The notes: a model not told the origin generated them from the sequence alone. A DNA stretch of 11,243 bases from JBFMFB01 sp040752115 (GCA_040752115.1 JBFMFB010000047.1:1-11243); one strand, 5' to 3'; numbered from the stretch's first letter, positions 1 through 6,350 are shown. Numbers and translations are program-made.

Positions 1-1
1 T

Positions 2-121
2 ACGGTATGGGAGGCGGCGCGCGGTGAGCTTGGGCGGATAAGCCCCGCCGCCATCGCCGGGGCCGTCGTGCTGGCCGGAATCCTGATGCTTGCGCAGGGT
101 CTCGTCCGGTTAGGGTACTGA
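2..121 (+). CDS. C-terminal end of a small membrane protein (5' partial)
   Basis: An open frame enters from the left window edge and ends at TGA 119-121, leaving 39 visible residues. The last about 26 residues are one hydrophobic stretch rich in Ala, Val, Leu and Gly (from SPAAIAGAVV to the final LGY), which would form one membrane-spanning helix almost at the C-terminus. The preceding residues (WEAARGELGR) are polar and amphipathic. Third-position GC is high, like the genes around 1200-2700, which supports real coding. A single C-terminal helix is compatible with a filamentous-phage-like coat or assembly protein, but it is equally compatible with any small tail-anchored protein, so I give no function. 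The next gene begins 39 bases downstream on the same strand. Confidence 0.5.
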   Translation, partial: TVWEAARGELGRISPAAIAGAVVLAGILMLAQGLVRLGY

Positions 122-160
122 CGGCGCTTCGCAGCTCCACCAAATTAAGAAGGAGATTAT

Positions 161-661
161 ATGTTCAAGGTTATCGCCGCTGTTGCTGTGTCTATTGCCC
201 TGGCCGGGTGCGCAACCCCCTATCAAAAACGCGGTCTTACTGGCGGTTTTTCCGAAACACAGTTAGCAGAAAATGTATGGAGAGTGTCATTTATAGGAAA
301 TGACCACACTTCGACAACCAGTGCCCAAGACATGGCCCTTCTTCGATGTGCTGAATTGACCAAGGAAAAAGGGTACAAGTATTTCGGCTTGCTGGGCGGA
401 GAAACAGACAAGAATGTGCAGTTATTTTCCACACCCACGACAACGACGACCACGGGATATGTTTCTAGTTCCGGCCTGTATACGGGCACATCCAACACCT
501 ACGGTGGCCATATGTTCTTCGTCTCAAGCCCCACTACGAGCAATACCATCATTATGTTTAGAGAAAAACCCGAAGCAAAGGGAATGGTTTTCGATGCTTC
601 CTTTGTATGTGAATCAATCGGGCCTAGATTTGATGTGAAGTGCGGGGCAAATAAACAGTAA
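161..661 (+). CDS. CC0125/CC1285-family-like lipoprotein
   Basis: This 166-residue protein has a lipoprotein signal peptide: Met-Phe-Lys, a hydrophobic core, then the lipobox L14-A15-G16-C17, so Cys17 would be lipidated. The residue after it is Ala rather than Asp, which favours outer-membrane sorting by Lol. The mature start (CATPYQ), the GGFSE segment (28-32), VSFIGND (42-48) and LLRCAELTKEKGY (60-72) resemble the CC0125/CC1285 lipoprotein family, whose function is unknown. Residues 91-128 are rich in Thr and Ser and probably form an extended linker. Three further Cys lie at 63, 150 and 161. The start is set by a very strong ribosome binding site, AAGAAGGAG at about 149-157. Base composition is visibly more AT-rich than the next genes, which suggests separate acquisition. 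Family assignment is from motif memory, not a search. Confidence 0.7.
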   Translation: MFKVIAAVAVSIALAGCATPYQKRGLTGGFSETQLAENVWRVSFIGNDHTSTTSAQDMALLRCAELTKEKGYKYFGLLGGETDKNVQLFSTPTTTTTTGYVSSSGLYTGTSNTYGGHMFFVSSPTTSNTIIMFREKPEAKGMVFDASFVCESIGPRFDVKCGANKQ

Positions 662-1193
662 TTTCACCAAAGAATTTTGGGCGCGGTTCGCCATCAACCT
701 GTGTTAGGTTGCGACTTATTGATGCAATAGGAACTCCGCATCCTTTCCGTGCACCGCGCCTGTCCATGCTCGATGTTTTTCCTCGAAACGTATTGCCTAC
801 AGCGTTAGCCCCCCCCCGGAACCGGTCATACGGTATATCGCCACGACTCGTGGATATATGCCACTTGACGCTTAACCTGTAAATCTCGCGCGTTTGCACG
901 TAAATCCATCTTTACCCCGCCGCCAGTGGCGGGGGTACTTCCCCGGATTCGCGGTCGGCTGAATCCGCTGGCCGTTTTCAAAAACCGAAAAATCAGGGCC
1001 ATTGGCTGCGCGCCGCTCGCCATAACACCGCCTGCCCATGTGCCGGGCAATAGTTTGCGTCGCCTTCCAGCCGGTTTCGTTAAGTATCACTTTATAAAAT
1101 TATTCAATTAGATTTAGTTATGGTCACTCGATACTATAAACCCATGCCGAATAACCCACGGCATAACCCGCAAACCCATCGGAGAAACTGACC
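662..1193. other. 532-base stretch without a convincing gene, rich in inverted repeats
   Basis: No convincing gene lies here. Directly visible structures are a small hairpin after the lipoprotein gene (6-bp stem 695-700/706-711, no clear T-tract), a run of nine C at 809-817, a long palindrome at 832-862, two copies of GTAAATC 21 bp apart (879-885 and 900-906), a GC-rich hairpin (915-921/928-934) and a 7-bp stem 944-950/961-967. A markedly AT-rich block follows at 1085-1140, containing TACTATAAA at 1132-1140, a possible -10 region for the gene at 1194, though no good -35 is seen. A 6-bp stem (1144-1149/1159-1164) lies in the presumed leader of that gene. The density of structure suggests a regulatory or replication region of a mobile element. 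Confidence 0.45.
832..862. repeat. 31-bp imperfect palindrome
   Basis: The arms CCACGA (841-846) and TCGTGG (848-853) are perfectly complementary around one central base. After two mismatches the pairing resumes outward for seven positions: GGTATAT (832-838) pairs with ATATGCC (856-862), one pair being G-T. In total 13 of 15 positions pair, so it could be a cruciform or a binding site for a dimeric protein. There is no T-tract, so it is not a typical terminator. Confidence 0.6.
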
Positions 1194-1505
1194 ATGAATA
1201 CCACAAACGCCCAGCCCCAATATTCCGGCCTGATGATTCCCGCCATGGCGGGATTCGAGCGCGACACCATCGCCCGCTTCGGCGGGGAGGCCGTGCGGCC
1301 CGCCGACTGCGCGGAAGGCGCATGGCTTGTCGGCTCCCGCACCGCGCCCGCGCCGCATGGTGCACCCTTCGCCCTGGCCCGTGTCGGGGCATATCGGGGC
1401 GAACCCGCCGCGCTGGATGCCGTCACTGGCGAAGTGCTGGTGCGCGGGAGCGAAGACATCGATATGTGGGAACTGTATCCCGTGCACGGATTCGAGGCCG
1501 CCTGA
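1194..1505 (+). CDS. hypothetical protein, 103 aa
   Basis: The start is supported by GGAGA (1181-1185) eight bases before the ATG, and codon use is strongly GC-biased at the third position. The protein is acidic and soluble, without signal peptide or membrane segment. Visible pieces are a Met/Pro-rich N-terminus, GFERDTIARFGGEAVR (about 19-34), and a C-terminal half (about 60-95) that looks like short alternating beta strands ending in WELYPVHGFEA. I do not recognise the family. It is followed 47 bases later by another unknown gene on the same strand, and the two probably form one transcription unit. Small acidic beta-rich proteins of unknown function are common in mobile-element cargo, but the sequence does not show this one is phage-derived. 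Confidence 0.6.
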   Translation: MNTTNAQPQYSGLMIPAMAGFERDTIARFGGEAVRPADCAEGAWLVGSRTAPAPHGAPFALARVGAYRGEPAALDAVTGEVLVRGSEDIDMWELYPVHGFEAA

Positions 1506-1513
1506 TCCAATCC

Positions 1514-1533
1514 CGGCCCCAGGGAAGGGGCCG
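1514..1533 (+). other. GC-rich hairpin between the two unknown genes
   Basis: CGGCCCC (1514-1520) and GGGGCCG (1527-1533) form a 7-bp GC stem around a 6-base loop, eight bases after the upstream stop codon. No T-run follows, so it is more likely an mRNA-stabilising or attenuating stem than a full terminator. The downstream gene's binding site GAGGA (1539-1543) begins just beyond it. Confidence 0.4.
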
Positions 1534-1552
1534 CCATTGAGGAACCCATGCC

Positions 1553-1996
1553 ATGCTGACCATCCACAACACCCCGCCCGCCCGCGCCGGACTGACCGGC
1601 TTGCGCTTCACCCTGCCCTTGGACCTTGGCCCGTACCCGTCGGGCACGCGCCTGACCTGCCGCCGTGGGGCGGATAGCGCCGGGGTCATGGCGCGGGGCG
1701 ATGATTACGTCATGCTCGACGGGATCGACGCCGCCACACGGCAGGGGCTGGAAGCCATCGGCTACCGGAAGCTCCCCGACTCGGAAGCCCTGGACCTGTT
1801 CGGGGATCGCGCCCGCTGGCGCGGGCAGGAGTTGGCGGTAACCATCGAATGGGACGCCGCGCGCGTGCGTGTCCTGTCCATCACGCCGGAAGGCGAAGCC
1901 TGCGACCTCTACACCGGGCGGCGCTTTCCCATTGGCGGGGAGCGCTTTGGCCCGTCGTACTGGTTCCTGCCTGTCCTGTCGGTGAAGCCCGCGTGA
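1553..1996 (+). CDS. hypothetical protein, 147 aa
   Basis: The ATG at 1553 has GAGGA (1539-1543) nine bases upstream; another ATG at 1548 is out of frame. High third-position GC supports coding. The protein is soluble, with many short hydrophobic and aromatic stretches typical of an all-beta fold. Recognisable segments are LRFTLPLDLGPYPSGTRLTC (about 18-37), RGDDYVMLDGID (about 48-59) and a C-terminal region containing TIEWDAARVRVLSITPEG. The segment around 30-60 could be a small barrel, but that is only an impression. No catalytic motif is evident and I do not recognise the family. It probably forms a unit with the gene at 1194. Its stop lies only two bases from the stop of the convergent gene on the minus strand. 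Confidence 0.6.
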   Translation: MLTIHNTPPARAGLTGLRFTLPLDLGPYPSGTRLTCRRGADSAGVMARGDDYVMLDGIDAATRQGLEAIGYRKLPDSEALDLFGDRARWRGQELAVTIEWDAARVRVLSITPEGEACDLYTGRRFPIGGERFGPSYWFLPVLSVKPA

Positions 1997-1998
1997 GG

Positions 1999-2223
1999 CT
2001 AGACCCGCTCCCGTGCATCTGAGGCGGCGCGGGCCGCCTCGCGTGCCTCGAAGGCTTCGCGGCCTATGGCGAGTTCGATGAAACGCCCGTCCGCCGTCTG
2101 GATGGGGATGAAAACCGTGTCGCCGGAGAGCGTGACAGGCTTCCGCGCCTTCCGCCGATGGCGGACATACCCAAGCCCGCCCGCCAGCACGACAAGCCCA
2201 ACCGCCCACATGAGCGCCTCCAT
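1999..2223 (-). CDS. small single-pass membrane protein, 74 aa
   Basis: The N-terminal helix spans about residues 5-20 (MWAVGLVVLAGGLGYV) and is followed by the strongly basic RHRRKARK (21-28). By the positive-inside rule the C-terminal part would be cytoplasmic. That part has a short beta-like region (TLSGDTVFIPIQTADGRFIELAIG, read in two halves around residues 31-54) and a charged Ala/Glu/Arg helix at 55-74. The upstream minus strand carries AAGG a few bases before the ATG. It converges with the gene ending at 1996 with a two-base gap, and diverges from the membrane protein starting at 2289 across 65 bases that probably hold promoters for both. I do not recognise the family. Confidence 0.5.
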   Translation of the reverse strand: MEALMWAVGLVVLAGGLGYVRHRRKARKPVTLSGDTVFIPIQTADGRFIELAIGREAFEAREAARAASDARERV

Positions 2224-2288
2224 AGCCTTACCCCTTTCGCCCCAAATGCGGATAACCTAGGCGGAACGCGGCAACCGCTCAAGTAATC

Positions 2289-2675
2289 ATGCGCGCATAC
2301 CTCCAACCGTGGAAACTGGCGACGTTCGCCGTCGGCATGGCCTGGCTCTTTTGGGGCGCGTGGGCGGGCATCGCCCCGGATTGGGATTACGGCATCAGCC
2401 TCATCATGGGGCTGTGGGCCTACGTGACCGCCCCGTGGGCGGTGCGTGTGTTCTGGCGGCGGGCGTGGCGGTTGATGCCCCTGGCCCTGCTCGCCGGGTA
2501 CCTTGGCGTGGATGGGTGGTACTGGCTCTACTGGAGCCTGACGGACCCCGCCGCGCTGTTCATGCGTTCGGCAAACGCGCCCGCTTCCACCACACTGTAC
2601 CGGCTGGCTGGGTTTGTGTGGCTGCACAATGGGACATTGCGGGAGCTGGTCGGGAAACGGGGCGTGCAAGGGTGA
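2289..2675 (+). CDS. small multi-pass membrane protein, 128 aa
   Basis: The protein is Trp-rich and hydrophobic, with three likely membrane helices at about residues 9-28, 35-55 and 60-83, and perhaps a fourth weak one around 103-114. The basic segment RVFWRRAWR (53-61) sits between helices two and three. The start is uncertain: the ATG at 2289 has only a weak AAG-type binding site in front, but the next in-frame ATG (2337) would remove half of the first helix. Third-position GC matches the left-hand genes. No family recognised. It is the last gene before the tRNA-Leu, with about 110 bases of featureless GC-rich sequence between. The adjacent divergent gene also encodes a membrane protein, so the two may act together. 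Confidence 0.5.
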   Translation: MRAYLQPWKLATFAVGMAWLFWGAWAGIAPDWDYGISLIMGLWAYVTAPWAVRVFWRRAWRLMPLALLAGYLGVDGWYWLYWSLTDPAALFMRSANAPASTTLYRLAGFVWLHNGTLRELVGKRGVQG

Positions 2676-2787
2676 CACCCGCCCCGCGATTGGCTCGCCG
2701 CGCTACCCCAGCGCTACCCAGCCGCGAAACGAGGCCGGGGCAAGCTCGAAGCGAATCCCGAAAGTTCGACTAAGTGATTGATTTTAT

Positions 2788-2875
2788 TGGTGCCCGGAGC
2801 GGGGGTCGAACCCGCATAGCCTTGCGGCTGAGGGATTTTAAGTCCCTTGCGTATACCGATTTCGCCATCCGGGCA
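2788..2875 (-). tRNA. tRNA-Leu (anticodon UAA) with encoded CCA
   Basis: On the minus strand the gene runs from TGCCCGG (5' acceptor arm, 2869-2875) to CCGGGCA (2791-2797), followed by encoded CCA (2788-2790). The seven-base acceptor stem is fully paired. The anticodon stem-loop reads GGGACTTAAAATCCC, giving anticodon TAA. A variable arm (CAGCCGCAAGGCTA region) marks it as class II, as expected for Leu, and the T arm contains GGGTTCGACCCC. The body is 85 bases plus CCA. The 3' end faces the left-hand cluster of unknown genes, the usual side for integration of islands and prophages. A plausible extended -10 (TGCTAGCAT on the minus strand, about 2886-2894) lies just upstream. Confidence 0.95.
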
Positions 2876-3023
2876 GGAAGGAGTGGCATGCTAGCACGAC
2901 CACCAGGACATCGCACCGCAGGCCCCGCCCCCCTCCCTCAACCGGGATCGGCCATGCGTGCAAAGGGATCCAGCGTGCCCGACCAAACCAAACCTGCACG
3001 AAATGCCCACCCACCTCATTGAC

Positions 3024-3045
3024 CAGAGACGGTGTCTCGTCTCTG
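3024..3045 (-). terminator. hairpin downstream of the pagP-like gene (weak terminator)
   Basis: CAGAGACG (3024-3031) and CGTCTCTG (3038-3045) form a perfect 8-bp stem with a 6-base loop, starting eight bases beyond the stop codon at 3053-3055. The position suits transcription termination after the minus-strand gene. There is no T-run on the minus-strand side (GTCAATGAGG follows), so it is a weak or factor-assisted terminator at best. Confidence 0.4.
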
Positions 3046-3052
3046 TCCATGC

Positions 3053-3592
3053 TCACAGATCGAAGCTGACCCCGAAGCTGGCAAACAGAACATCAGAACG
3101 TCCGCCATCGAACTTGGGGACATAGGTGACTTCAAACTGGAACCAGTCCTTCTGAATCCCGAGGATGGGCAAAGCGAAGATGGTGAGATTCCCATCATTC
3201 AGGTCTTTGCGATGGATGACACCCGCGATAAGGCTTGCATCAAGGTTGAACCCGGCGCCTAACGGCCAGCGCCGCATGAAACCAGCTGTGAGATAGGTGT
3301 CATGATTGTCATGCGAATCGCGGATAACGCCTGCACGGGCCGTGTAGTAATACGAGTCAAAGGCCGGCCGGGCGTAAGTGAGGGCAAACATGGGGTGTTC
3401 GTCCCTGTAAGTCCTGTTTGGCTTGGGCTTGAAGTGATGCGAGACGCCATCCACCATGATGGTCAGCTCCGAGGGTGGCTGATCGTCCTCGGCCAGAACA
3501 GGCGGAGCGATCACAAGGAGAACAGTCTGCAAGAGAACCAGGCCGGCTGAGCCAGCAGCTGACCACGGAAGAACGGGTTCGTGCCTGTACAT
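3053..3592 (-). CDS. PagP-like outer-membrane barrel protein (lipid A palmitoyltransferase-like)
   Basis: This 179-residue protein has a long signal peptide ending at VLA34|ED. The mature part alternates polar and aromatic residues like an outer-membrane beta barrel. Aligned from memory with E. coli PagP (186 aa with signal), it keeps spaced landmarks: an LTI...HHF segment (43-54) where PagP has LYI...WHARF; RDS (91-93) where PagP has the catalytic Asp-Ser pair; AGVIHRKD (123-130); the Pro-containing FALPILGI (139-146); and FEVTYVPKFDGG (153-164), near PagP's QMTYIPGTYNNG. Candidate catalytic residues are therefore His52 or His53, Asp92 and Ser93. PagP moves palmitate from phospholipid to lipid A. 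Identity is low, so a different barrel acyltransferase remains possible. AGAAGGGGG precedes the ATG. Four 17-bp repeats lie just upstream. Confidence 0.6.
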   Translation of the reverse strand: MYRHEPVLPWSAAGSAGLVLLQTVLLVIAPPVLAEDDQPPSELTIMVDGVSHHFKPKPNRTYRDEHPMFALTYARPAFDSYYYTARAGVIRDSHDNHDTYLTAGFMRRWPLGAGFNLDASLIAGVIHRKDLNDGNLTIFALPILGIQKDWFQFEVTYVPKFDGGRSDVLFASFGVSFDL

Positions 3593-3616
3593 GACAGCAC
3601 CCCCTTCTCGCTATAT

Positions 3617-3684
3617 AGGGACTACGTTTCTCCCTTGCGTTGTTCTCTCCGTTGCTGAGCTCTCTCCCGGGCTTAGTTATCTCC
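3617..3684 (-). repeat. four tandem imperfect 17-bp repeats upstream of the pagP-like gene
   Basis: On the minus strand GGAGA occurs four times exactly 17 bases apart. The units span 3668-3684 (GGAGATAACTAAGCCCG), 3651-3667 (GGAGAGAGCTCAGCAAC), 3634-3650 (GGAGAGAACAACGCAAG) and 3617-3633 (GGAGAAACGTAGTCCCT). Beyond the fixed GGAGA they share a rough GAACTAAGC pattern. The first unit overlaps the kpsS stop codon, and the last ends just before TATATAG (3611-3617), a possible -10 for the pagP-like gene, whose ATG is 25 bases downstream. The arrangement suggests iterated binding sites for a transcriptional regulator. Confidence 0.6.
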
Positions 3685-4959
3685 CCCGCTTACCACCAAA
3701 CATAGCGGCTTTTCGGCGCTTTGCTGTCTGGTGCAATCGAAGGCGTAGCGGTACGAGGTGGGCGTATAGAATCCTGCATTGAGCTGGGTGGTACGGATCA
3801 GTTCCCGCTTGAAGCGCACGAACAGCGCCTCATCGACCTCTCCCGGATCCTGCCAGAACTCATCCAGCGGCTTCGTGCTCACCAGACCCGGCACGTCGTA
3901 AACCGCTTCCCCGAGGATCTTGACCGGGGCCTTGTGGAAGAAAGCCGACAGGCCCACGGTGCTGTTGATGGTGACCACCCCAAGCGCCTGCTTCTGCAGC
4001 GTGGGCAGATGGCCGTCATGCACATAGATCAAGCGATCGCCAAGGCCATGCTGGTCGGCCAGCTCACGAATGAGCCGGGTGTAATTCGTGTAGCCCCGGT
4101 CCATCGGATGATGCTTGAGCACCAGCGAGCATTCCCGCGGGGCATCGCAGGCAAAGGACTCCACGACCTCCCGGATGAAGGCCTCCACCGACTCGAAGCG
4201 GCTGTGAAACCGCACCTGGCTGTCGTTATGCACCTGCAGCGGCACCAGGAAAAAGCGCTTATGCATCGAAGGGCTGGCGAGCCATCGCAGGGTGCGCCGC
4301 TCGGTGAGAGCAAACATCTTTTTCCGCCAGCCCGAACGCAGCCATGCCCCACCCTCGGTCAGCGGATTGAGAGGCCGATGATGCTGGTAGGCGGGATAAC
4401 GCCGGCGCCTGAAGAACGCGGCCAGGTAATAGGCCATGGCATAAGCCGCGGCACGGTAGAAGCGGTGATCGACCGGGCGCGGCTCGGGTCTGGGAGGCAT
4501 CGGCAGGGAACGGTAATCCTCGGGGTTGCGGGAAGTCAGCGAATTCCCGTTTACCCCGTGCCGCTCAAGTGTGATGTAGTCCGGACGGAGGTAGCCCTCC
4601 TCGAACACATACACGGCCACACCCAGACGGTCGGCCACGTGCCAGGCCTCACGATGGTAGTGCCGCCACTCGCCGAACAGGGCGATGGCCTGGATGCGGT
4701 GATCGCTGATATAGCGCTCGACCCACCCCGCCCACTCCTCGGGCGTGCCCGTGTAGTGCTCGGCAGGCTGTCGGCGGTAGAAGAAGTCATCCCCGCCGTT
4801 GAAATGGATCTTGAAGACCGTGTGACCGGACGAATCCAGGAAATTGGCCAGATGGGAGAAAAAGGGTCCCACAGGCCCTTGAAGCAGCAAAATCCTTGAA
4901 TGGGAAAGAAGTTGCCTCAAGGCGTAGCAGCCGACCGTGGCCGATGGCGTTTCACTCAT
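3673..4959 (-). CDS. kpsS: capsular polysaccharide Kdo transferase KpsS
   Basis: The protein has 428 residues, within the usual KpsS range. Family landmarks are LLLQGPVGPFF (24-34), KIHFNGGDDFFY (50-61), VFEEGYLRPDYITLE (118-132), LQVHNDSQV (241-249), KHHPMDRGY (282-290), NSTVGLSAF (332-340) and LGEAVYDVPG (349-358). KpsS acts at the cytoplasmic face of the inner membrane. It adds the first beta-Kdo to the lipid acceptor (a lyso-phosphatidylglycerol type), and KpsC then extends the poly-Kdo linker on which group 2 capsules are carried. The His-Pro and Ser-Thr motifs are those expected of the nucleotide-sugar (CMP-Kdo) binding site. The ATG is preceded by only a weak TTGGA site. The gene lies 71 bases after kpsC-C on the same strand, and its 3' end enters the 17-bp repeat array. 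Confidence 0.92.
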   Translation of the reverse strand: MSETPSATVGCYALRQLLSHSRILLLQGPVGPFFSHLANFLDSSGHTVFKIHFNGGDDFFYRRQPAEHYTGTPEEWAGWVERYISDHRIQAIALFGEWRHYHREAWHVADRLGVAVYVFEEGYLRPDYITLERHGVNGNSLTSRNPEDYRSLPMPPRPEPRPVDHRFYRAAAYAMAYYLAAFFRRRRYPAYQHHRPLNPLTEGGAWLRSGWRKKMFALTERRTLRWLASPSMHKRFFLVPLQVHNDSQVRFHSRFESVEAFIREVVESFACDAPRECSLVLKHHPMDRGYTNYTRLIRELADQHGLGDRLIYVHDGHLPTLQKQALGVVTINSTVGLSAFFHKAPVKILGEAVYDVPGLVSTKPLDEFWQDPGEVDEALFVRFKRELIRTTQLNAGFYTPTSYRYAFDCTRQQSAEKPLCLVVSGGDN

Positions 4960-5030
4960 GCTCGATATTCCAAAACGCTGTCCAGTCCATACCGATTCGA
5001 TGTTCCCATAATTCTGTTAAAAGCAAAGCC

Positions 5031-6161
5031 TTACCGTAGGCGCCAGGCATCCCAGACGCCTTGCGCAAATGATGTCCACTTCCGCCACTGGCGTCGCACG
5101 CCGCTCAGGCTCGGCGGGCTCATGCCCCGTTCACGCTGCTCGACCAGCCGATCAAGCACCGTCTCGCACTCCACGAAACCGCCCGCCCGCGCATCCCAGT
5201 AGCGTGGATAGAGCAACAGGGCTCCCGCCACCAGTTCATCAAGGCTCAAACGACGTGTCCGTCGGGCCAGCGCGGCGTGATCCTCGGTCAGCCCCCAGCC
5301 CGCATAGAACGGCGCGCCATAAGTCACTACCCGCTTGCCCCGCAACAGTGCGTCGAAGCCGGTCAGCGAGGTCATGGTATGCACCTCGTCGCAAGCCTCG
5401 ATGCAGCGGATCACGCTCGCGCGGGTTTCCACGTGGTCGCACAACGCATGCAGATGCTCCACCGCCACCCGGCCGTTGCGGTTGCGCGCCAGCACGTCGG
5501 GGTGCGGCTTGTAGATGATGAAGGCCCCGGGGTGTTCCTCGCGTACCGCGCCCAGCAGGCCGGCATTGGTACGCACCTCGCCCGCGCCCTTGAGGATGGA
5601 GGCGTCGTCCTCCACCTGACCGGGCACCAGGATCACCCGCCGCCCATCGGTCTCGAGCCGCAAGGGCGCATCCTGCTCCACGTTGTACTTGGTGATCCGC
5701 TCGGCATCGAGCCGCTCGCGCACCTTCCGGGCGCGTTCGAGCAGCTCCGAGGTGAAATCCGTGTGGTTCAAAAGATGCTCAAGATCGCTATCTCCCGAAG
5801 GATCGAAATAGATCCCGCGCCGATCGAACACCAGCGACATCGGCGGGATGAAGTCCGCGCCCAGCCCCACCGAGCGCAGGAAACCATCCTCCACCCGCAC
5901 AAGGTCCAGGCCCAGCTCATCCGCCAGCACCCGCAGCTCCGGCGTATCCTTCTGCCCCCACACCGCCATCCGGTCCGCCGGGCCGACCCCCCTCGCCCGC
6001 GCATGGGCCGCCGAGCGCGCGAACACCAACCGCACCCCTTCGCCGAAGAAGGGGCGCACATGGGCATGCTTCCAGTAGCGGAAGCCGAAGCAGAACACCC
6101 GGCCGGACCAGGCCGCGGTTCCCCCCCGGACGGAGGCATCAATGTTTTGGTTCGTGGGCAA
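5031..6161 (-). CDS. kpsC: C-terminal Kdo transferase module of split KpsC
   Basis: This 376-residue protein matches only the second half of classical KpsC (about 675 aa in E. coli). Second-module landmarks are MAVWGQK (65-71), EDGFLRSVGLG (91-101), PMSLVFDRRGIYFD (107-120), ILVPGQVEDDASI (177-189), YKPHPDV (217-223), HTMTSLTGFDAL (261-272) and YGAPFYAGWG (281-290). KpsC adds further Kdo to the linker begun by KpsS, its two modules making alternating linkages. The first-module counterpart is a separate ORF at 8336-9484, so the gene is divided at the domain boundary. No ATG precedes residue 66; the likely start is TTG at 6161, with AAGGA (6171-6175) ten bases upstream. A G7 run (6121-6127) spans codons 12-14. 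With one extra G, an ATG about six codons upstream of the run would enter this frame, so slippage could change expression. Confidence 0.88.
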   Translation of the reverse strand: MPTNQNIDASVRGGTAAWSGRVFCFGFRYWKHAHVRPFFGEGVRLVFARSAAHARARGVGPADRMAVWGQKDTPELRVLADELGLDLVRVEDGFLRSVGLGADFIPPMSLVFDRRGIYFDPSGDSDLEHLLNHTDFTSELLERARKVRERLDAERITKYNVEQDAPLRLETDGRRVILVPGQVEDDASILKGAGEVRTNAGLLGAVREEHPGAFIIYKPHPDVLARNRNGRVAVEHLHALCDHVETRASVIRCIEACDEVHTMTSLTGFDALLRGKRVVTYGAPFYAGWGLTEDHAALARRTRRLSLDELVAGALLLYPRYWDARAGGFVECETVLDRLVEQRERGMSPPSLSGVRRQWRKWTSFAQGVWDAWRLR

Positions 6162-6210
6162 ATCCAGAATTCCTTGGCAGAAATGGTGTCATGACAACGT
6201 GAATAAGGAT

Positions 6211-6350
6211 GTAGGAGCGGGCTTGCTCGCGAACAGAAGCCCCTTCCCGAGCGAGCCCCGTAGCGTAGCCATCCAGTCCGTAGCCCGGATGCAGCGAAAG
6301 CGGAATCCGGGGAGAGTCACCCGGATTGCAGTGCGTTCCATCCGGGTTAC
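6211..6350 (+). repeat. composite REP-type repeat, copy 1 (left flank of the tacAT pair)
   Basis: Two adjoining units are present. Unit A (6211-6279) begins GTAGGAGCGGGCTTGCTCGC and ends CCATCCAGTCC. Unit B (6280-6350) begins GTAGCCCGGATGCAGC and ends CCATCCGGGTTAC, forming a palindrome whose outer arms are AGCCCGGAT and ATCCGGGTT. The same A plus B composite recurs in the same orientation at 7367-7507 with only scattered changes. Both units belong to widely scattered palindromes of gammaproteobacterial genomes. They fill most of the 290-base gap between kpsC-C and the antitoxin gene. Confidence 0.85.

Noticed and set aside
872..1090. Minus-strand ORF of 72 codons with GTG start (protein begins MILNETGWKATQ).
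   Set aside because: Composition is plausible, but there is no convincing binding site, no recognised family, and it spans the hairpin-rich region. Not enough to call a gene.
926..1111. Plus-strand ORF of 61 codons with GTG start in the same non-coding stretch.
   Set aside because: It overlaps the previous candidate on the other strand, starts inside a hairpin, and has no ribosome binding site.
1124..2209. 361-codon minus-strand ORF across the two unknown plus-strand genes.
   Set aside because: Low-complexity Arg/Gly/Ala/Pro-rich translation without motifs. The plus-strand frames have ribosome binding sites and better codon use.
2791..2820. Second att copy of the tRNA-Leu 3' end in the left part of the window.
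   Set aside because: I looked for another stretch matching the tRNA 3' end and found none within 1-2787.
3721..4899. Long 392-codon plus-strand ORF opposite kpsS.
   Set aside because: It is the antisense shadow of a clearly conserved KpsS gene; long antisense frames are common in GC-rich DNA.
5277..6194. 305-codon plus-strand ORF opposite the KpsC C-module.
   Set aside because: Antisense shadow; the minus-strand frame carries all KpsC motifs.
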